Of a stretch of 64,000 nt of DNA, positions 25,703-36,340 are shown piece after piece. The notes under the pieces were generated by a model. That model saw only the letters and a list, made by a program, of their open reading frames with translations. It was not told the origin of the DNA and ran no database searches. The DNA is from Sphaerulina vaccinii (Eukaryota; Ascomycota; Dothideomycetes; Mycosphaerellales; Mycosphaerellaceae), in NCBI GenBank assembly GCA_022570795.1, contig JAKUDP010000001.1:62001-126000 (forward strand), in the 5' to 3' direction. Position 1 is the stretch's first letter, and each line of letters begins with the position of its first letter. The translations under genes and the position numbers were made by a program.

Positions 25703-28039
25703 CTAATTCAAATTCCGATTACCACGTCTTCCACCCTTCGCCTTCCTACTCGTATGCGCCTTGAGAATCGCCCTCTCCTCCACAAGAGACCTCTTCCCCT
25801 TCCTCTTAGCCTTACCCAGCGTCATCAAGAAATTCTTCTTCCTAGCCTTTTCCTTATTCGTCGTACTCTTCCCCTCACTCTCCTTCTTCTCCTTCCTCCT
25901 AGCCGTAGTAGAGCGATGATCATTCTCATGATCGCGTACGAACTTCCCAGTCTTAGGATCGATAGTCCCACCTTTAGCCTTCGCGATCTTCTCCGCTCGA
26001 GTGTCTTTATGTCCGAGTTTCGCGAGACCTTCGATGTTGGCTTCTGTGATTGCGTCGTCAATGTGGCGGGAGGCACCGGCTGTGGGTTCGTTGGTGATTC
26101 TGCGGCGTTTGTTGGCTGGAAGCGCGTCTTGGACTGCTTTGCTATTGCGGAGTTCGTGGAGTTTGAGGAGATCGGCGGGGGTGAGGATGTGGGTTGTTGC
26201 AAGTTTTGAGAGGCGGGCTTCTTCTTTTATGGCGGCGCCGTCTGGTCCTAGGGAGGCAGTTCGTCGGTCTTCGGTCTCCTTGGAGGAATCTTTGGGCTTC
26301 TTCTTGTTCTCCTTCTCGTCTTCGGAGTCTGAGATGTCGATGTCTTCGCCGTCACTCTCGACATTGATCCAGCCACCACTGCTTTCGCTGTCGGCTTGCT
26401 CGGCTTCCCAGTTCTTCCAGTTCTCGGCATCTTCTTCTTCACCGATACCCTGTTCTTCTCTCCACTTTTCGAGCAGTTCTATTCCCTCGATACCGCCAGC
26501 TGCTTCTTCTTCACCAAATCTCGCACTAGCATGAGTCCCTACGCGCAAGCCTAGCGCAGCATCTCGCCCACGATCTCGCTTCTTCAACATTTCAGCTCCG
26601 ACTTCACGATACAGTGATAGCAAGCCTCTCGCGGCCATCTGCACACCCTTGTCTTTGCTCTTTCGGTACTGCACCAGATCTTGCAGAAGTGTCTCCGTCA
26701 TCGCAAGGGGTTGTCTCACACAAACTTCTCTTATACCATTCAATCCTGCTGAACATACTTCAGCTGCGGATCCTTCTGATACGAACTCGTTGGCAATCTT
26801 CACAACCAAGGGCTCGAGCACATCCGGAGGTACCAGGCTGTGCGTCGCTTGTGCTAGCGATGCCAGAAATGATGTGACAGAGGGCTGCTTGTGTGATAGA
26901 AACTTGATGAACCAGGAGTATAGTGGAATGAGGGACAGCTTGTGCAGGCCGACCAGTCGCGAGACCAGCTGCAGCACGAACAACTTCTGTTCGAGGTTAA
27001 GCTTGACTTTGGGTGCAGTGGGCTGCAAGTGCTGTGAGAATAGCTTCTCAGCGAATCCTTGTGGGTCGTGTAGTAGATGTAGGGCTGAGAAGTTCAGCAC
27101 TTGATGTGCATTCTTTCTCTTCTCCTTCCGCTTGACTTTTGCCTGTGCAGCGGAAATATCCTTTTCTCTCTTCTTCGACTTCTTGTTGATGCCAGCCTGG
27201 TGCTTGATCTTGCCCACGTCGATATCACTCTCGTCGTCGCTCTCTTCCTGCTCAGCAGCCTCTCTTTCTTGATCTGATCCTAAGAAGAAACGCACTCCGG
27301 ACGTCACCACTTTCGCGTCTTGTGCCAGCGCTGCAACTTCCATAATGCTGACTGCCTTTGCATCTGTCCACACGGATCTCTTCCACAGCTCTCTCGTGAG
27401 CTTGACAGCCCACAGTCCCTTTGGCGAATTCGGTTCGTTTGCGATCAGGTTGTAGCATATCGTCTGAATGTTGCGATTCAGTTTGTGGTTCTTCGACTTG
27501 TTGTTCGACGTGCGCAGGTCGGATACAATCTTTTGGAAGAGGAGCGCTCGCAGGGCTTTCGAAGGGGTCGAGATCAGTAGTGGCCATAGCGTGTTGAGGA
27601 GCGTATTCGAGTCAATCACATCCTTCTTCCTCAGCAGCACCAGACTGCCCACAATCTTGTCTCTCAGCTCCGAATCCAACGAAGCATGATGCCGTTCGAT
27701 CAACGTGATGAGGTCCTTGTGGAAGTCGGCAGTCAGGTCCGGATAGCAGTCGGAGACGTGAGACACAAAGTCAATCAGGTCGCGCAGCTTGACAACTCCC
27801 GTATCGTCGGTGGTAGTCGGTGCGGCGAGGAAGAGTTCGAGGAGGGAATTGTATTGGCCATATTGCGCCACAAAGTCTTCGCAGTAGGATGAAGGATCGA
27901 CCTTGATCTTGTGCTGTAAATTAGGCAGATCGGCGTCCACCTTCTCGAGCGCTCCCACTTTGCGCTTCATCTTGCTGAGAATGTCGTGAGTTGATGTTGT
28001 TCCTTGGTCTGTTTTGCAAAAGTTCCAAACTTTCTCCAT
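25703..28039 (-). CDS. sda1: Ribosome biogenesis protein SDA1
   Basis: Sda1 is a nucleolar/nucleoplasmic factor needed for 60S subunit maturation and export and for G1 progression in yeast. The single exon encodes 778 residues. It shows the family's opening KRKVGALEKVDADLPNLQHKI, an alpha-solenoid N-terminal half (NUC130/3NT type), a central acidic/basic block (DDESDIDVGKI, KKSKKREKD), the SDA1 domain (from about 480) and a very basic C-terminus typical of nucleolar proteins (RRKEKKESEGKSTTNKEKARKK region). The first ATG adds 23 residues before MKRKVGALEK; in most relatives the protein starts close to that motif, so the internal ATG at 27970 may be the real start. Transcribed divergently from the TMEM53-like gene with 378 bp between. 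Confidence 0.93.
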   Translation of the reverse strand: MEKVWNFCKTDQGTTSTHDILSKMKRKVGALEKVDADLPNLQHKIKVDPSSYCEDFVAQYGQYNSLLELFLAAPTTTDDTGVVKLRDLIDFVSHVSDCYPDLTADFHKDLITLIERHHASLDSELRDKIVGSLVLLRKKDVIDSNTLLNTLWPLLISTPSKALRALLFQKIVSDLRTSNNKSKNHKLNRNIQTICYNLIANEPNSPKGLWAVKLTRELWKRSVWTDAKAVSIMEVAALAQDAKVVTSGVRFFLGSDQEREAAEQEESDDESDIDVGKIKHQAGINKKSKKREKDISAAQAKVKRKEKRKNAHQVLNFSALHLLHDPQGFAEKLFSQHLQPTAPKVKLNLEQKLFVLQLVSRLVGLHKLSLIPLYSWFIKFLSHKQPSVTSFLASLAQATHSLVPPDVLEPLVVKIANEFVSEGSAAEVCSAGLNGIREVCVRQPLAMTETLLQDLVQYRKSKDKGVQMAARGLLSLYREVGAEMLKKRDRGRDAALGLRVGTHASARFGEEEAAGGIEGIELLEKWREEQGIGEEEDAENWKNWEAEQADSESSGGWINVESDGEDIDISDSEDEKENKKKPKDSSKETEDRRTASLGPDGAAIKEEARLSKLATTHILTPADLLKLHELRNSKAVQDALPANKRRRITNEPTAGASRHIDDAITEANIEGLAKLGHKDTRAEKIAKAKGGTIDPKTGKFVRDHENDHRSTTARRKEKKESEGKSTTNKEKARKKNFLMTLGKAKRKGKRSLVEERAILKAHTSRKAKGGRRGNRNLN

Positions 28040-28417
28040 AATCTGAGCGGAGCTGTGGCCGTCGGATCTAACCTTGATCTACTCAAGCGAGATCTCTCCC
28101 GAAGCCGAGGATACACCACAGTTCGACTTTTGGTTCCACAACAACCACAAACAATGGACTTCTAGGCAAGTGTAAGTAGCTGACGAGCCTCTCTTCTCTC
28201 TTTCCTATCATTACTACTTGGACTGGCATTGCTACTCTCCTCCCAGTGTCCCACTCGGCCCCGAGACAGCAGACCTCACATGATCAAGAGGCGCCTCGTT
28301 ATCGTTACCACTGGAGCCTGAACGACATTCATTCACTTCTCCCATTACAAGACTCCACTTGTACATCTACTTGATGCACACTTCCCAACACATTCATTCA
28401 GTGACTCTCACAACACC
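28040..28417. promoter_or_regulatory. Divergent promoter between sda1 and the TMEM53-like gene
   Basis: 378 bp between two divergent starts. The right half is CA/CT-rich (CATTCATTCACTTCTCCC), typical of a fungal 5' leader. No specific factor site is claimed. Confidence 0.45.
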
Positions 28418-29290
28418 ATGACTCTCTCCACTCGACCAGTACCAGACGGCTTTGAAGCCCTCACAGAAACAATCTCCATCTACCAACCAGATATGAGCGA
28501 CGATGGAACCTCGCCTTCTCTACTAGTCCTTTGCACTTGGATGGCCGCACTACCAAAGCACATCACGAAGTACACCGACCAGTACAAGAAGCTGTTTCCT
28601 TCCTCGACAATCCTCGTCATCCAGTCCTACTGGCAAGACGTCGCGGCAAGCGACGAGACGATGGTCAAGCGCCTATCCCTCGCCACAGAAACAATCAGAT
28701 CACACGCTCCCGGCAAAATCATTCTCCACCTCTTCTCAAACGGCGGAGCAACAACAGCCAACCACCTCTCAATTCAACTCAGACCTCATCGTCTTGCCCT
28801 CCAAGAAGACGGACAAAAGCTCTTCTCCCGCGTAATTCTCGAATGCACGCCCTCCAAACCAGACGTCTCTATGGCAGTCAAAGCTATCAGCTATGCTCTA
28901 CCCAAGAACTTCATTCTCTTCGCCATTGGATCTATTCTGCTGAGATGTTGGGTAGCTTTCGGATTGTGGCAGTGTCGTGTCCGCGGGATTGAGAATATGG
29001 TTGATCGTATCCGGAGGAGATTGGATGCTTGCTCTGCTGAGGCTGGAAAGGAAGATGGTCAACTCTGGGATCCCAGCGTTCCGAGATTGTATCTTTATTC
29101 GAAAGGTGATGAGGTAGTCCAATGGGAAGCCGTTCGCGATCACGCCGCCAATGCACGCAAATCCGGCTTCAAAGACGTCGTAGAAGAAGTCTTCCAAACC
29201 GCATCGCACGTCAGTTTGCCCAGAGAGGACTTTGGAAGATATTGGGGAATAGTGGAGGCTTGGATGACCATCAACGACGACCCGATCTAG
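28418..29290 (+). CDS. TMEM53/DUF829 alpha/beta-hydrolase-like protein
   Basis: Single exon of 290 residues. The fold markers of DUF829 (TMEM53/PaxU-like) are present: LLVLCTWMAALPKHITKY near residue 40, a strand-turn ILHLFSNGGATT (about 103-114) at the nucleophile-elbow position, a helix-rich insert with a hydrophobic stretch (FILFAIGSILLRCWVAFGLW, about 168-187), and the late PRLYLYSKGDEVV (Asp) and ASHVSLPRE (His) motifs. Together Ser/Asp/His could form a hydrolase triad, but no activity has been established for the family. The stop is TAG at 29288. The same frame then stays open for another 77 codons (29291-29521, see separate entry), which is unusual. The insert may anchor it to a membrane. 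Confidence 0.82.
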   Translation: MTLSTRPVPDGFEALTETISIYQPDMSDDGTSPSLLVLCTWMAALPKHITKYTDQYKKLFPSSTILVIQSYWQDVAASDETMVKRLSLATETIRSHAPGKIILHLFSNGGATTANHLSIQLRPHRLALQEDGQKLFSRVILECTPSKPDVSMAVKAISYALPKNFILFAIGSILLRCWVAFGLWQCRVRGIENMVDRIRRRLDACSAEAGKEDGQLWDPSVPRLYLYSKGDEVVQWEAVRDHAANARKSGFKDVVEEVFQTASHVSLPREDFGRYWGIVEAWMTINDDPI

Positions 29291-29521
29291 GAACTCGGAC
29301 GTATTCGACGGGCCATCCAAAAGCGGGATGAGTTGGCGAAAGAGAACTCAGAACTCAAACAAATGTTCGAAGCAAGACATGCTGTGCTGCTAAGCAAGGG
29401 CTTTTCGGAGGAGGACTTGCAGGCTTTCTATGATGGGAAGATTGATATGGATGCGACGAAAGCAGTGATCACAGCAGAAGGCGTGGAGAGCAGGAGACTT
29501 GTTAGGTTTGTAACCGAGTGA
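29291..29521 (+). other. In-frame extension behind a TAG stop (readthrough or broken exon)
   Basis: Directly after the TAG of the TMEM53-like gene, in the same frame, 76 codons run to a TGA at 29519-29521. The peptide is protein-like: an amphipathic charged helix (IRRAIQKRDELAKENSELKQ), then FEARHAVLLSKGFSEEDLQA and DMDATKAVITAEGVESRRLV. The helix starts before the first Met (29333), so translation from that Met alone would cut it. Possible readings are stop-codon readthrough, a recent nonsense mutation, or the remnant of a separate gene. I cannot tell which. Confidence 0.4.
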
Positions 29522-30090
29522 GTGATTATCGGTTCTTGTTGCTCCGAGATGATGCCGGACGGGAAGATTGGAGAACTAGGAGTTGGCTCTTGAGCGTTCG
29601 AGCGTTCAAGCGAGCATAGAAGGACAGCACCTTCCACTGTACAGTACAGGTGGTTGGAAGATCACTGAGAGCGACGACAGAACTTAAAATTACCAGTAAT
29701 GTCATAAGTTTTTCGATAATGTCTACCATCTCTTCAACTCACTTCATGCTCTGTGCTCTGAACGCATGAAGTCCATCTCTCCTCGTCTCCAAGTCCTCCT
29801 TGACACTTCACAGTCCATCTCTAGACTTCCGAGAGCGGCTGCTCTCCTACCTGCGAAAGCTTCGTACGTCAATCTCTGTACTCCCACAGTGCGCCATCAA
29901 ACGAGCTGCATTCAGGTCTCTGCAAGTCCTCTTCCCCGACGTGCATCATGCAGCAGAGACGCCTCTGGGAGATCTGGAAGCTTCTCTACCTGTGAGATGG
30001 CTGCAAGCCTCCTCCGCTTGCATCCCGTCGCTCACAATTCGCTGCCGTAGTTGTATATGATAATGTTCTTCGGATCAATTTCAGTACTTC
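29522..30090. other. Convergent 3' flanks, no gene
   Basis: Lies between the TMEM53-like gene and the convergent membrane-protein gene. A short GTACAGTACAG palindrome-like stretch (about 29638-29650) is the only local feature. Open frames here are short and unconvincing. Confidence 0.35.
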
Positions 30091-31380
30091 TCAAGTCGTA
30101 ACCGCAGCTCCCGTAGCAGCTCCCGCGGCTGAAACACTGTCCTTTACACTCTTGCTCGACACCTTCTCGATGTTGGCCATCATATCACCCATGAACCCCC
30201 CAAAGATATCTTCCATGATGTTCGCAGGCTCTCCAGAGTACTCCATATCGCCCATAATCTCATCTCCCCTTAGCGGCTTTCCCAGAAACGCGCCGACAAC
30301 CATTTCCACCACTTTCCAAGGCGTAACGACAAAAGCCCCAACAGCGTTCGCAGTCAATATGAAAACCAGAGTATGCAAAGCCTGCAAAGCATCTTCGATA
30401 CCCAGCGGTGTTGTGACGTGGTCTTGCATCCAACCGTCTACCTCGTTGACGTAGTAGAAGAGATGGTGCTTATTATCCCAGTACTCTTTATCCATGTGCT
30501 CTGAGAAACGCAACATCATCTGTTCCATTGGATGATATGGGTCGAATTGCTCGTATAACTTGTCTCCAGTCATTATAGCGAGCATTTGATTCTGATTACT
30601 CGGAAAAGTATTGTTCCAGGGTAAACCAGTATAAGCTTCTTTGAGAGGGAATTCGATGATGCGAACTGTTACTGGACGGAGATTCTCAACTTTGCCGGAG
30701 TATGATAGTCCAGTTTCCTCGAGCTCTCCTGGGTCCAGAGGTTCGTCTTCGACGAGAAAGTGCACAAGGGCCGGTGTTCGTGTATTCCAGACACCGCAGA
30801 GAAAACTTGCTGTACCAGTGCACTGAGCGAAGTAGAGTCCAGTCTGGTTCAGCTTGCGATCTCCTTGAGCATAATTGATTGCATAAATGAAGTCCTCGTC
30901 CCAAGGAAAGAATCGAAAGCCATGGTAAGTCAGATAAACCCATTGTTCTCGTGGCTTCTCCATCTTCCCACATCTCGATTCCGGCGAAACATCCCTCACC
31001 AAATTCTCGATATCAGCATACTTGTCAATAGGCAAATCTTCAGTCGGCACTCCTTCATCATCGGTATACTGCTCCGGCAGCATGAAGTCCAATTTCTGTA
31101 GCATATCATTGCTGTTGATCCGCATCGTATGGAAGTCGTTGTGCGTATCTTGGAATTGTCGAAAGCTGGGAACACCGCCGCCAACGCCCCAGTCACCCAT
31201 AGCATCTTTGATCTCGTAGAGCCATTTATCGGTGTTGGCGTCAACTAAGGCATCGTTCCAGAATGAGAAGATGATTCCTCCGGCTATGGATGTTACAAGC
31301 GGAAGCAATGTTACTGGGAGAGTGAGGAGGAAAGGCCATTTGATGATTTTCCAGATGAGGCGAAAGAAGGTTTTGATCAT
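30091..31380 (-). CDS. Conserved-looking membrane protein, function unknown
   Basis: Single exon of 429 residues. A hydrophobic N-terminal segment (WKIIKWPFLLTLPVTLLPLV, then IAGGIIFSFW; about 10-42) is a membrane anchor or uncleaved signal. A soluble domain follows, with WVYLTYHGFRFFPWDEDFIY, then CTGTASFLCGVW and TPALVHF, which gives a thioredoxin-fold impression (beta strand, Cys region, Thr-Pro before a strand) but lacks a CxxC. A second hydrophobic region (LHTLVFILTANAVGAFVVTP, about 350-370) and a Gly/Met-rich tail (DIFGGFMGDMMANIE) end the protein. I do not recognise the family. Two membrane segments flanking a lumenal or intermembrane domain is the most I can infer. Confidence 0.65.
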   Translation of the reverse strand: MIKTFFRLIWKIIKWPFLLTLPVTLLPLVTSIAGGIIFSFWNDALVDANTDKWLYEIKDAMGDWGVGGGVPSFRQFQDTHNDFHTMRINSNDMLQKLDFMLPEQYTDDEGVPTEDLPIDKYADIENLVRDVSPESRCGKMEKPREQWVYLTYHGFRFFPWDEDFIYAINYAQGDRKLNQTGLYFAQCTGTASFLCGVWNTRTPALVHFLVEDEPLDPGELEETGLSYSGKVENLRPVTVRIIEFPLKEAYTGLPWNNTFPSNQNQMLAIMTGDKLYEQFDPYHPMEQMMLRFSEHMDKEYWDNKHHLFYYVNEVDGWMQDHVTTPLGIEDALQALHTLVFILTANAVGAFVVTPWKVVEMVVGAFLGKPLRGDEIMGDMEYSGEPANIMEDIFGGFMGDMMANIEKVSSKSVKDSVSAAGAATGAAVTT

Positions 31381-31854
31381 GGCTGCTATTTCTGCTGCTG
31401 GTGATGGAATGTCTCTGCAGGCTGTGAGCTTTGGTGAGATATGTGTATTCTTAGAGTCTCTGCAAAGTCAGCATGTCTAGCGTCAGCAAACGACAGTATG
31501 TGTTCCAAGAAAATCCTGCTACCACCGCTACTACTGCAGCCTGCCATGGTCAGCGGCGTGAAAGGAGGTGGCGGAAGGATGCAGATGGATCAGCTAGTGT
31601 TTCGGAACCGAGCAAGATTTTCTCTTCCATCGTCCATCATCCATCTCCACGCGCATCTCACGCGAAATTCATCATCCTGTGAGCTGTGAAATGCAGAGAT
31701 TGTCTGTAATCGCGAGAGAAGCAAGAAGCAAGAGATGCGCGGAGTGAACGAGTGCTGGACAGAGCGATGTCGGTGCGTTGGTGTGTGCTCTTGTGTGCTC
31801 TTGCCAAGTGGCAAATGAACAACTTTAGACTTGTTATTACTACTTCGACGTCCT

Positions 31855-31881
31855 CCACCACCACCACCACCACCACCACCA
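31855..31881. repeat. (CCA)9 microsatellite
   Basis: Nine uninterrupted CCA triplets on the + strand, flanked by CGTCCT and TTTATT. Not inside a supported gene. Confidence 0.95.
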
Positions 31882-33190
31882 TTTATTTTGAGGAGGTAGA
31901 TGCAATCGTCAGCGAGAGCGCCATCTCTCAAAAAGAAACAACCCAGTCTATCACGCACTCCTCTTGTCTGCTGATGGGTTCCCCTAGCAAGTCGACCGCA
32001 GAGGAGCGGAGTCTCCAGAGGACATGCTTCATACCACCCACTGGCCGGACAGGAAGGTGATGCAGAGTCACTCTCAATTGCATCAAGACATCCATAGCAG
32101 ACAAGCATTGTCAAGCACTCCTCACAAGCACTGCGACTCGTACAGCTTACCAACCACTCTACGTAAGCATAAATAGAGGCTTGAGTTGAGTGCGTGTTGG
32201 TGGAGTTGATGGAGCTCCAACTTCAACTGGACTGGGTTTATGATCGCTCTGCATGGTCGACATCTGGTCTTCGTGGAGATCTATGGTAGCCTGGTACTCG
32301 GGTCTCGTCGTCGCTATACTCAGCCTATGCATACACTGCTTAGGACTAATCCCTCGTCAAGCCTTCTGGACTTGAGTGGAGTACTAAACGCTCATAAGCA
32401 GGCAGTACCAGCCTCCAGTTCCCCACATACATACGGCAAAACACCAAAAAGGCATGCCAACAGATGTGGGTTACCCAAAGGGGCATGTCAACAGACTCTG
32501 GCCAATGGTTGCAGGTGTCCATACGAGCCTCTGTAGCTGACTAAGTCTACATTGGATACTGCGAGGCTGTGAACAGGAATAGGCGTGGTCTTCGACGGAA
32601 GGGGAAGGTTCAACGCAAGCCAAGGCATGTCTATCGCATTTCACTCTGCCTCGCTCATCGCCCCTCGCTCCCCGTTCCCGGCTTGCGTTCACTGCAAAAG
32701 TCCACTACCATTCAACCACTATACGAAAGGGGTTCGATGAATGGAAAGGACATCGCTGGAGGCGGGAGTGCTTCAGCCCAGGTACACCCACGAATGGGAA
32801 ATTCGATGCCCATTCTCGAAAAAGACACTGCGAAGGTTTGAGGTTGGAGATCTACAACATCTCAGATCTAGGTATCTGACAGCGAACCATGATGTAACAA
32901 TGATGCCCTATACAGGTACAGGTGCTGTTGTTCTCGAGATCCCTACAGAGGTTCGATACTATTTCAGAGCGCGTCAATGCTCGATGTGGCCAATGAAGTC
33001 TGTACTCGGGCAGACGAAAAAGGAGCGCAACGATCTGTTCTTGCACCCTCCACATACAGCTCGAATAGGTGATGTTCACGGATCACAACACCAACTACGT
33101 TTCAGCCAAACGAGTGCCTTATTTTACACCAGCAGGGCACTGCGGTTGCCATCCCTGAAGTCGCGGACGGCATATCGATGAGCAGCATAA

Positions 33191-33198
33191 TATATAAA
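33191..33198 (+). promoter_or_regulatory. TATA box of the secreted protein gene
   Basis: TATATAAA located 98 bp upstream of the ATG at 33296, followed by an AC-rich leader (CATCACAACCAAATCAAC), a normal arrangement for a strongly expressed fungal secreted-protein gene. Confidence 0.6.
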
Positions 33199-33295
33199 GG
33201 CCTCATCAATACTCTGCGATTCTGGCTCATCATCAACAAACACATCACAACCAAATCAACAAGACACTCCATCAGATCTTCTTACCAATAGAACA

Positions 33296-33736
33296 ATGCA
33301 GCTTCTAAAAGTCTTCCTCTTCAGCAGGTAAGCAATACAGTCTACACCTATCTCAGAAAGCCTCCCCAACGACGAGTGACTAACGAATGATGGTATAGTC
33401 TCGCCGCCGCTGCTGCCTTCCCAGCCCCCGAGCCAGAAGCTGATGCATTCGCTCTCCTCGATGCGATGATCTCCCTCGAGGAAGCTTACAATCTCCACAA
33501 GCTCGAGCGTCGTGACCAGAAGCCATGCACTGGAGGCGAGATCAAATGCCGTAAGTCTCTTCTGGCGATGATGGTGATAGATAGAGTTGAGCTAATATGA
33601 TACTTCTTGTCCAGACAAGGAAAATTGTGCGAAAAACCCCGGCCTTTCTCAATGCAGTAAGGGGGCCAACGTTGCTATCATTTCGGACTATTGCAAGAAG
33701 CACCCGCAGATCAAGCCTTGCCTACCAAAGTTGTAA
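33296..33736 (+). CDS. Small secreted Cys-rich protein with Kex2 site (effector-like)
   Basis: Three exons (33296-33327, 33399-33550, 33615-33736) with introns GTAAGC...TATAG (CTAAC branch) and GTAAGT...TCCAG give 101 residues. The first intron interrupts the signal peptide; spliced, it reads MQLLKVFLFSSLAAAAAFPA. A propeptide (PEPEADAFALLDAMISLEEA and onward) ends at a dibasic LERR, a likely Kex2 site. The mature ~52 residues carry six Cys (PC, KC, NC, QC, YC, PC) and many Lys. Even Cys number, small size and pro-region are typical of secreted effector or antimicrobial candidates. No homolog is recognised. Toxicity or host interaction is not shown. Confidence 0.78.
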
Positions 33737-34764
33737 AGTGGCGGAGTCGTTGACAAGACAATGGAGATTGGTGGCGGGCTATGTGGGCGACGCCGGAGAG
33801 AGAAGAAGGCGCGCGAAGTCAGGCAGGATTGGAGTGATAGTAGATGCGGCGAGGGCTTTGCAGTGATGATGTTGAGATGAGTTGACCAAGTACATAGCAT
33901 CAACAAGTGAGTCCTGGCAGGCCAAGGCTCCAACACGGTCTTTACAGTACAGGCTCGAACACGGTCTTCACAATACTTTTGTATGCAGCATGCTACGCGC
34001 TTCATAACAGCAACCCCTTTCCTACGAGGATAAGTTCGGACATAAGCTGCTTGCGCCCTGATTCTCGATATTGGTCGACGAAAGGTTGAGTTTGCATTAA
34101 TCATGGCTATACGATGCATGCAATCAACAATTTTGACTCGACTAAGCGAATGCGTCGATACTAAGAGCTTCCATCTGACTTTTGTTTCCTGGACGCTTGT
34201 TCGCGTTTGCATGATCCGCGTTCTAAAACGAGATTGTGTATAAGTCGGTAGAGCAAAAAAGACGAGGCGTTTGAGACGCGTGAAGTACGCGAAATGGACA
34301 AGAGCGATATCGGCGCTTATCTGCCAAGGATCAATACTCTTTCCACTCGCGTCGTGTTCATCATCCTTATTATCATGTAGTTACCATCAGGTTTCGGATT
34401 GTGAGAGACCTTACAGACATGCATGGACCTGGTGCGTAGACCGGCGCGCTCGAATCATAACGCATTGTGTAGGGAAAGACTTTCCAACCAAGGCAACCAA
34501 TCATGGAAGACGCTTTACTCTGGACACTCCTAAGCATAGTGGTGGCTTAAAAGGTAGGTCGAAAGACACGTGAAAAGAGATCTAACCTCTGGACCAAGAC
34601 GGACGGCGTCCTGTCTCCAAAGCGCAAAGATATGAGCCTTTTGGACGTTCTTTCGATCTTGGCCGAAGGGTCGCCTATCTGGCCGCGATCCTACATACAA
34701 TTCCACCCTAGTCTGGTGGTCTGCATGCAGACTCATCTACTAGACTTCACATGTCACAGCCAAT
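33737..34764. other. Intergenic, 5' region of MFS transporter gene
   Basis: 1 kb. A short direct repeat (GGCTCCAACACGGTCTTTACA and GGCTCGAACACGGTCTTCACA variants at about 33924 and 33950) is present. No gene was supported. Confidence 0.4.
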
Positions 34765-36340
34765 ATGAGTTCGCACGAGGTTCCAAACACACTCTCAAGC
34801 GACGAGCAGATCACTGAGCTCAAGAGCGTGCCACACGACAATCTCGCGGTAATCGAAATTGATTCAGAAACCGGCGAAGTCAGCAAGCCACGATACAGCA
34901 AGCTTTCAGTATGGCTTATGGTCCTATACTCTGGCCTTGCCATTGGTAGCGATGGCTAGTAAGTCAGCCACGCTATATTCCATGCCTGCGTACTGACGTT
35001 CTCCTAGCAATGCCGCCGTAATCGGCAACGTCGAGCTTCTGCTGGCTGTACTCTACCCAGAAACCCTTACCACATCAATGTATAGCCGCCTGAGCAACGC
35101 GTTCCTAATCGGAATGATTGTTGGCATGCTGCTCTTTGGCACAATCGTGGACCAGCTTGGCCGAAAGACTGGCGCTGTTGCTACGACAGTGCTGCTCGTT
35201 CTCGGGATAATCTTGTCTGCTGCAGCTCATGGCACTTCACCCACTGGAATGTTCTGGATGCTGGTAGTTGCTCGAGGAATTGCTGGAGTGGGAGCTGGCG
35301 GAGAGTACCCAGTATCAGGAGCAGGAGCCATCGAGAGCTCGGATGAAGATCAGAGCTATCGCAAACATCGAGGCTTCATGTTCGCTATGCTGGCAGATCT
35401 GTCGTCCTCCCTGGGCTATGTCTGGGGCGGCCTAGTTCCACTGCTACTCCTACTCTGCACACATCAGAAAGTGGAGCATTATGACATTGTATGGCGAACG
35501 AGCTTTGCGCTGGGTATGATCCCACCACTCTCGATCTTCTGGTTTCGCATGCGGATGGCGGTCTCGACTGCTTATCGCAAGAGTGCTATGCGCAAGCAGA
35601 AGACACCATACTTGCTTGCTTTCAAGCGTTATTGGCGGTCTTTGCTAGGCTGCTCAGCTACATGGTTCCTGTACAACTACATCTCGATTCCATTCGGCAT
35701 CTTCGCCAGCACAATCACCACTCGGGTGAATGCTTCGGAGTCGCTGGTCAAGAACTTGGGTTGGGGTGTAGTGATTAACTGCTTCTACATCCCTGGCCCA
35801 TTCTTGGGTGGCTATCTCAGTGACAAGATTGGCAGGAGACAGACAATGTGTCTAGGCTTCACTCTCCAGGCTATCCTTGGCTTCATACTCGGAGGTGCGA
35901 ATCAGTCGATACAGTCGGTGTTTCCACTGTTCGTGGTCATGTATGGGCTATTCTTGACGCTTGGCGAGGTTGGCCCTGGGTCAACAGTTGTGCTTACAGC
36001 CTCAGAGTGCTTTCCGACCTCAATTCGTGGACAAATGATGGGTTTGGTGTCTGCGTTCTCAAAGGCTGGAGCTGCGATCGGGACTCAAGTCTTCAGTGCG
36101 ATCTTAGCTTCTTGGTCGGACGAGCAGAAAGCGAATCAAGCCACCTTCCTGATCGGATCCTCGTTCGCGGTCCTTGGAGCTTTGATTGCCTGGTTCGTGA
36201 TACCTGACGTTAGCGCACAGTTGGAACACGAGGATGCTGCATGGCGGCAGTACCTAGTAGACAACGGGTGGGAGGCGGAATGGGGCGACAAGACTTCTAA
36301 GGATCCCGAAGCTGTGAAGATGGATACTGTCGTTTCTTAG
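34765..36340 (+). CDS. MFS transporter, Git1/phosphate-type
   Basis: Two exons (34765-34958, 35008-36340; 49-bp intron GTAAGT...CCTAG) give 508 residues with about 12 membrane helices. A hydrophilic N-terminus leads into SKLSVWLMVLYSGLAIGSDG; splicing yields DGYNAAVIGNVELLL. The MFS signature loop is DQLGRKTG, and the half after it contains RGIAGVGAGGEYPVSGAGAI, a pattern of the Git1 (glycerophosphoinositol permease) and fungal phosphate:H+ symporter group. SDKIGRRQT marks the second repeat. Likely role is plasma-membrane uptake of glycerophosphodiesters or related phosphate esters by proton symport. The substrate is inferred from family resemblance only. Confidence 0.85.

Larger units (their letters stand above)
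31381..33295. other. Long intergenic region with a CCA microsatellite
   Basis: 1.9 kb. It holds the (CCA)n tract at 31855-31881 and a near-repeat of GGCATGYCAACAGA (about 32451 and 32483). The + strand frame 32741-33181 (146 codons) shows no domain or signal and is not called. The right end is the promoter of the secreted protein gene, with the TATA box listed separately. Confidence 0.4.
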
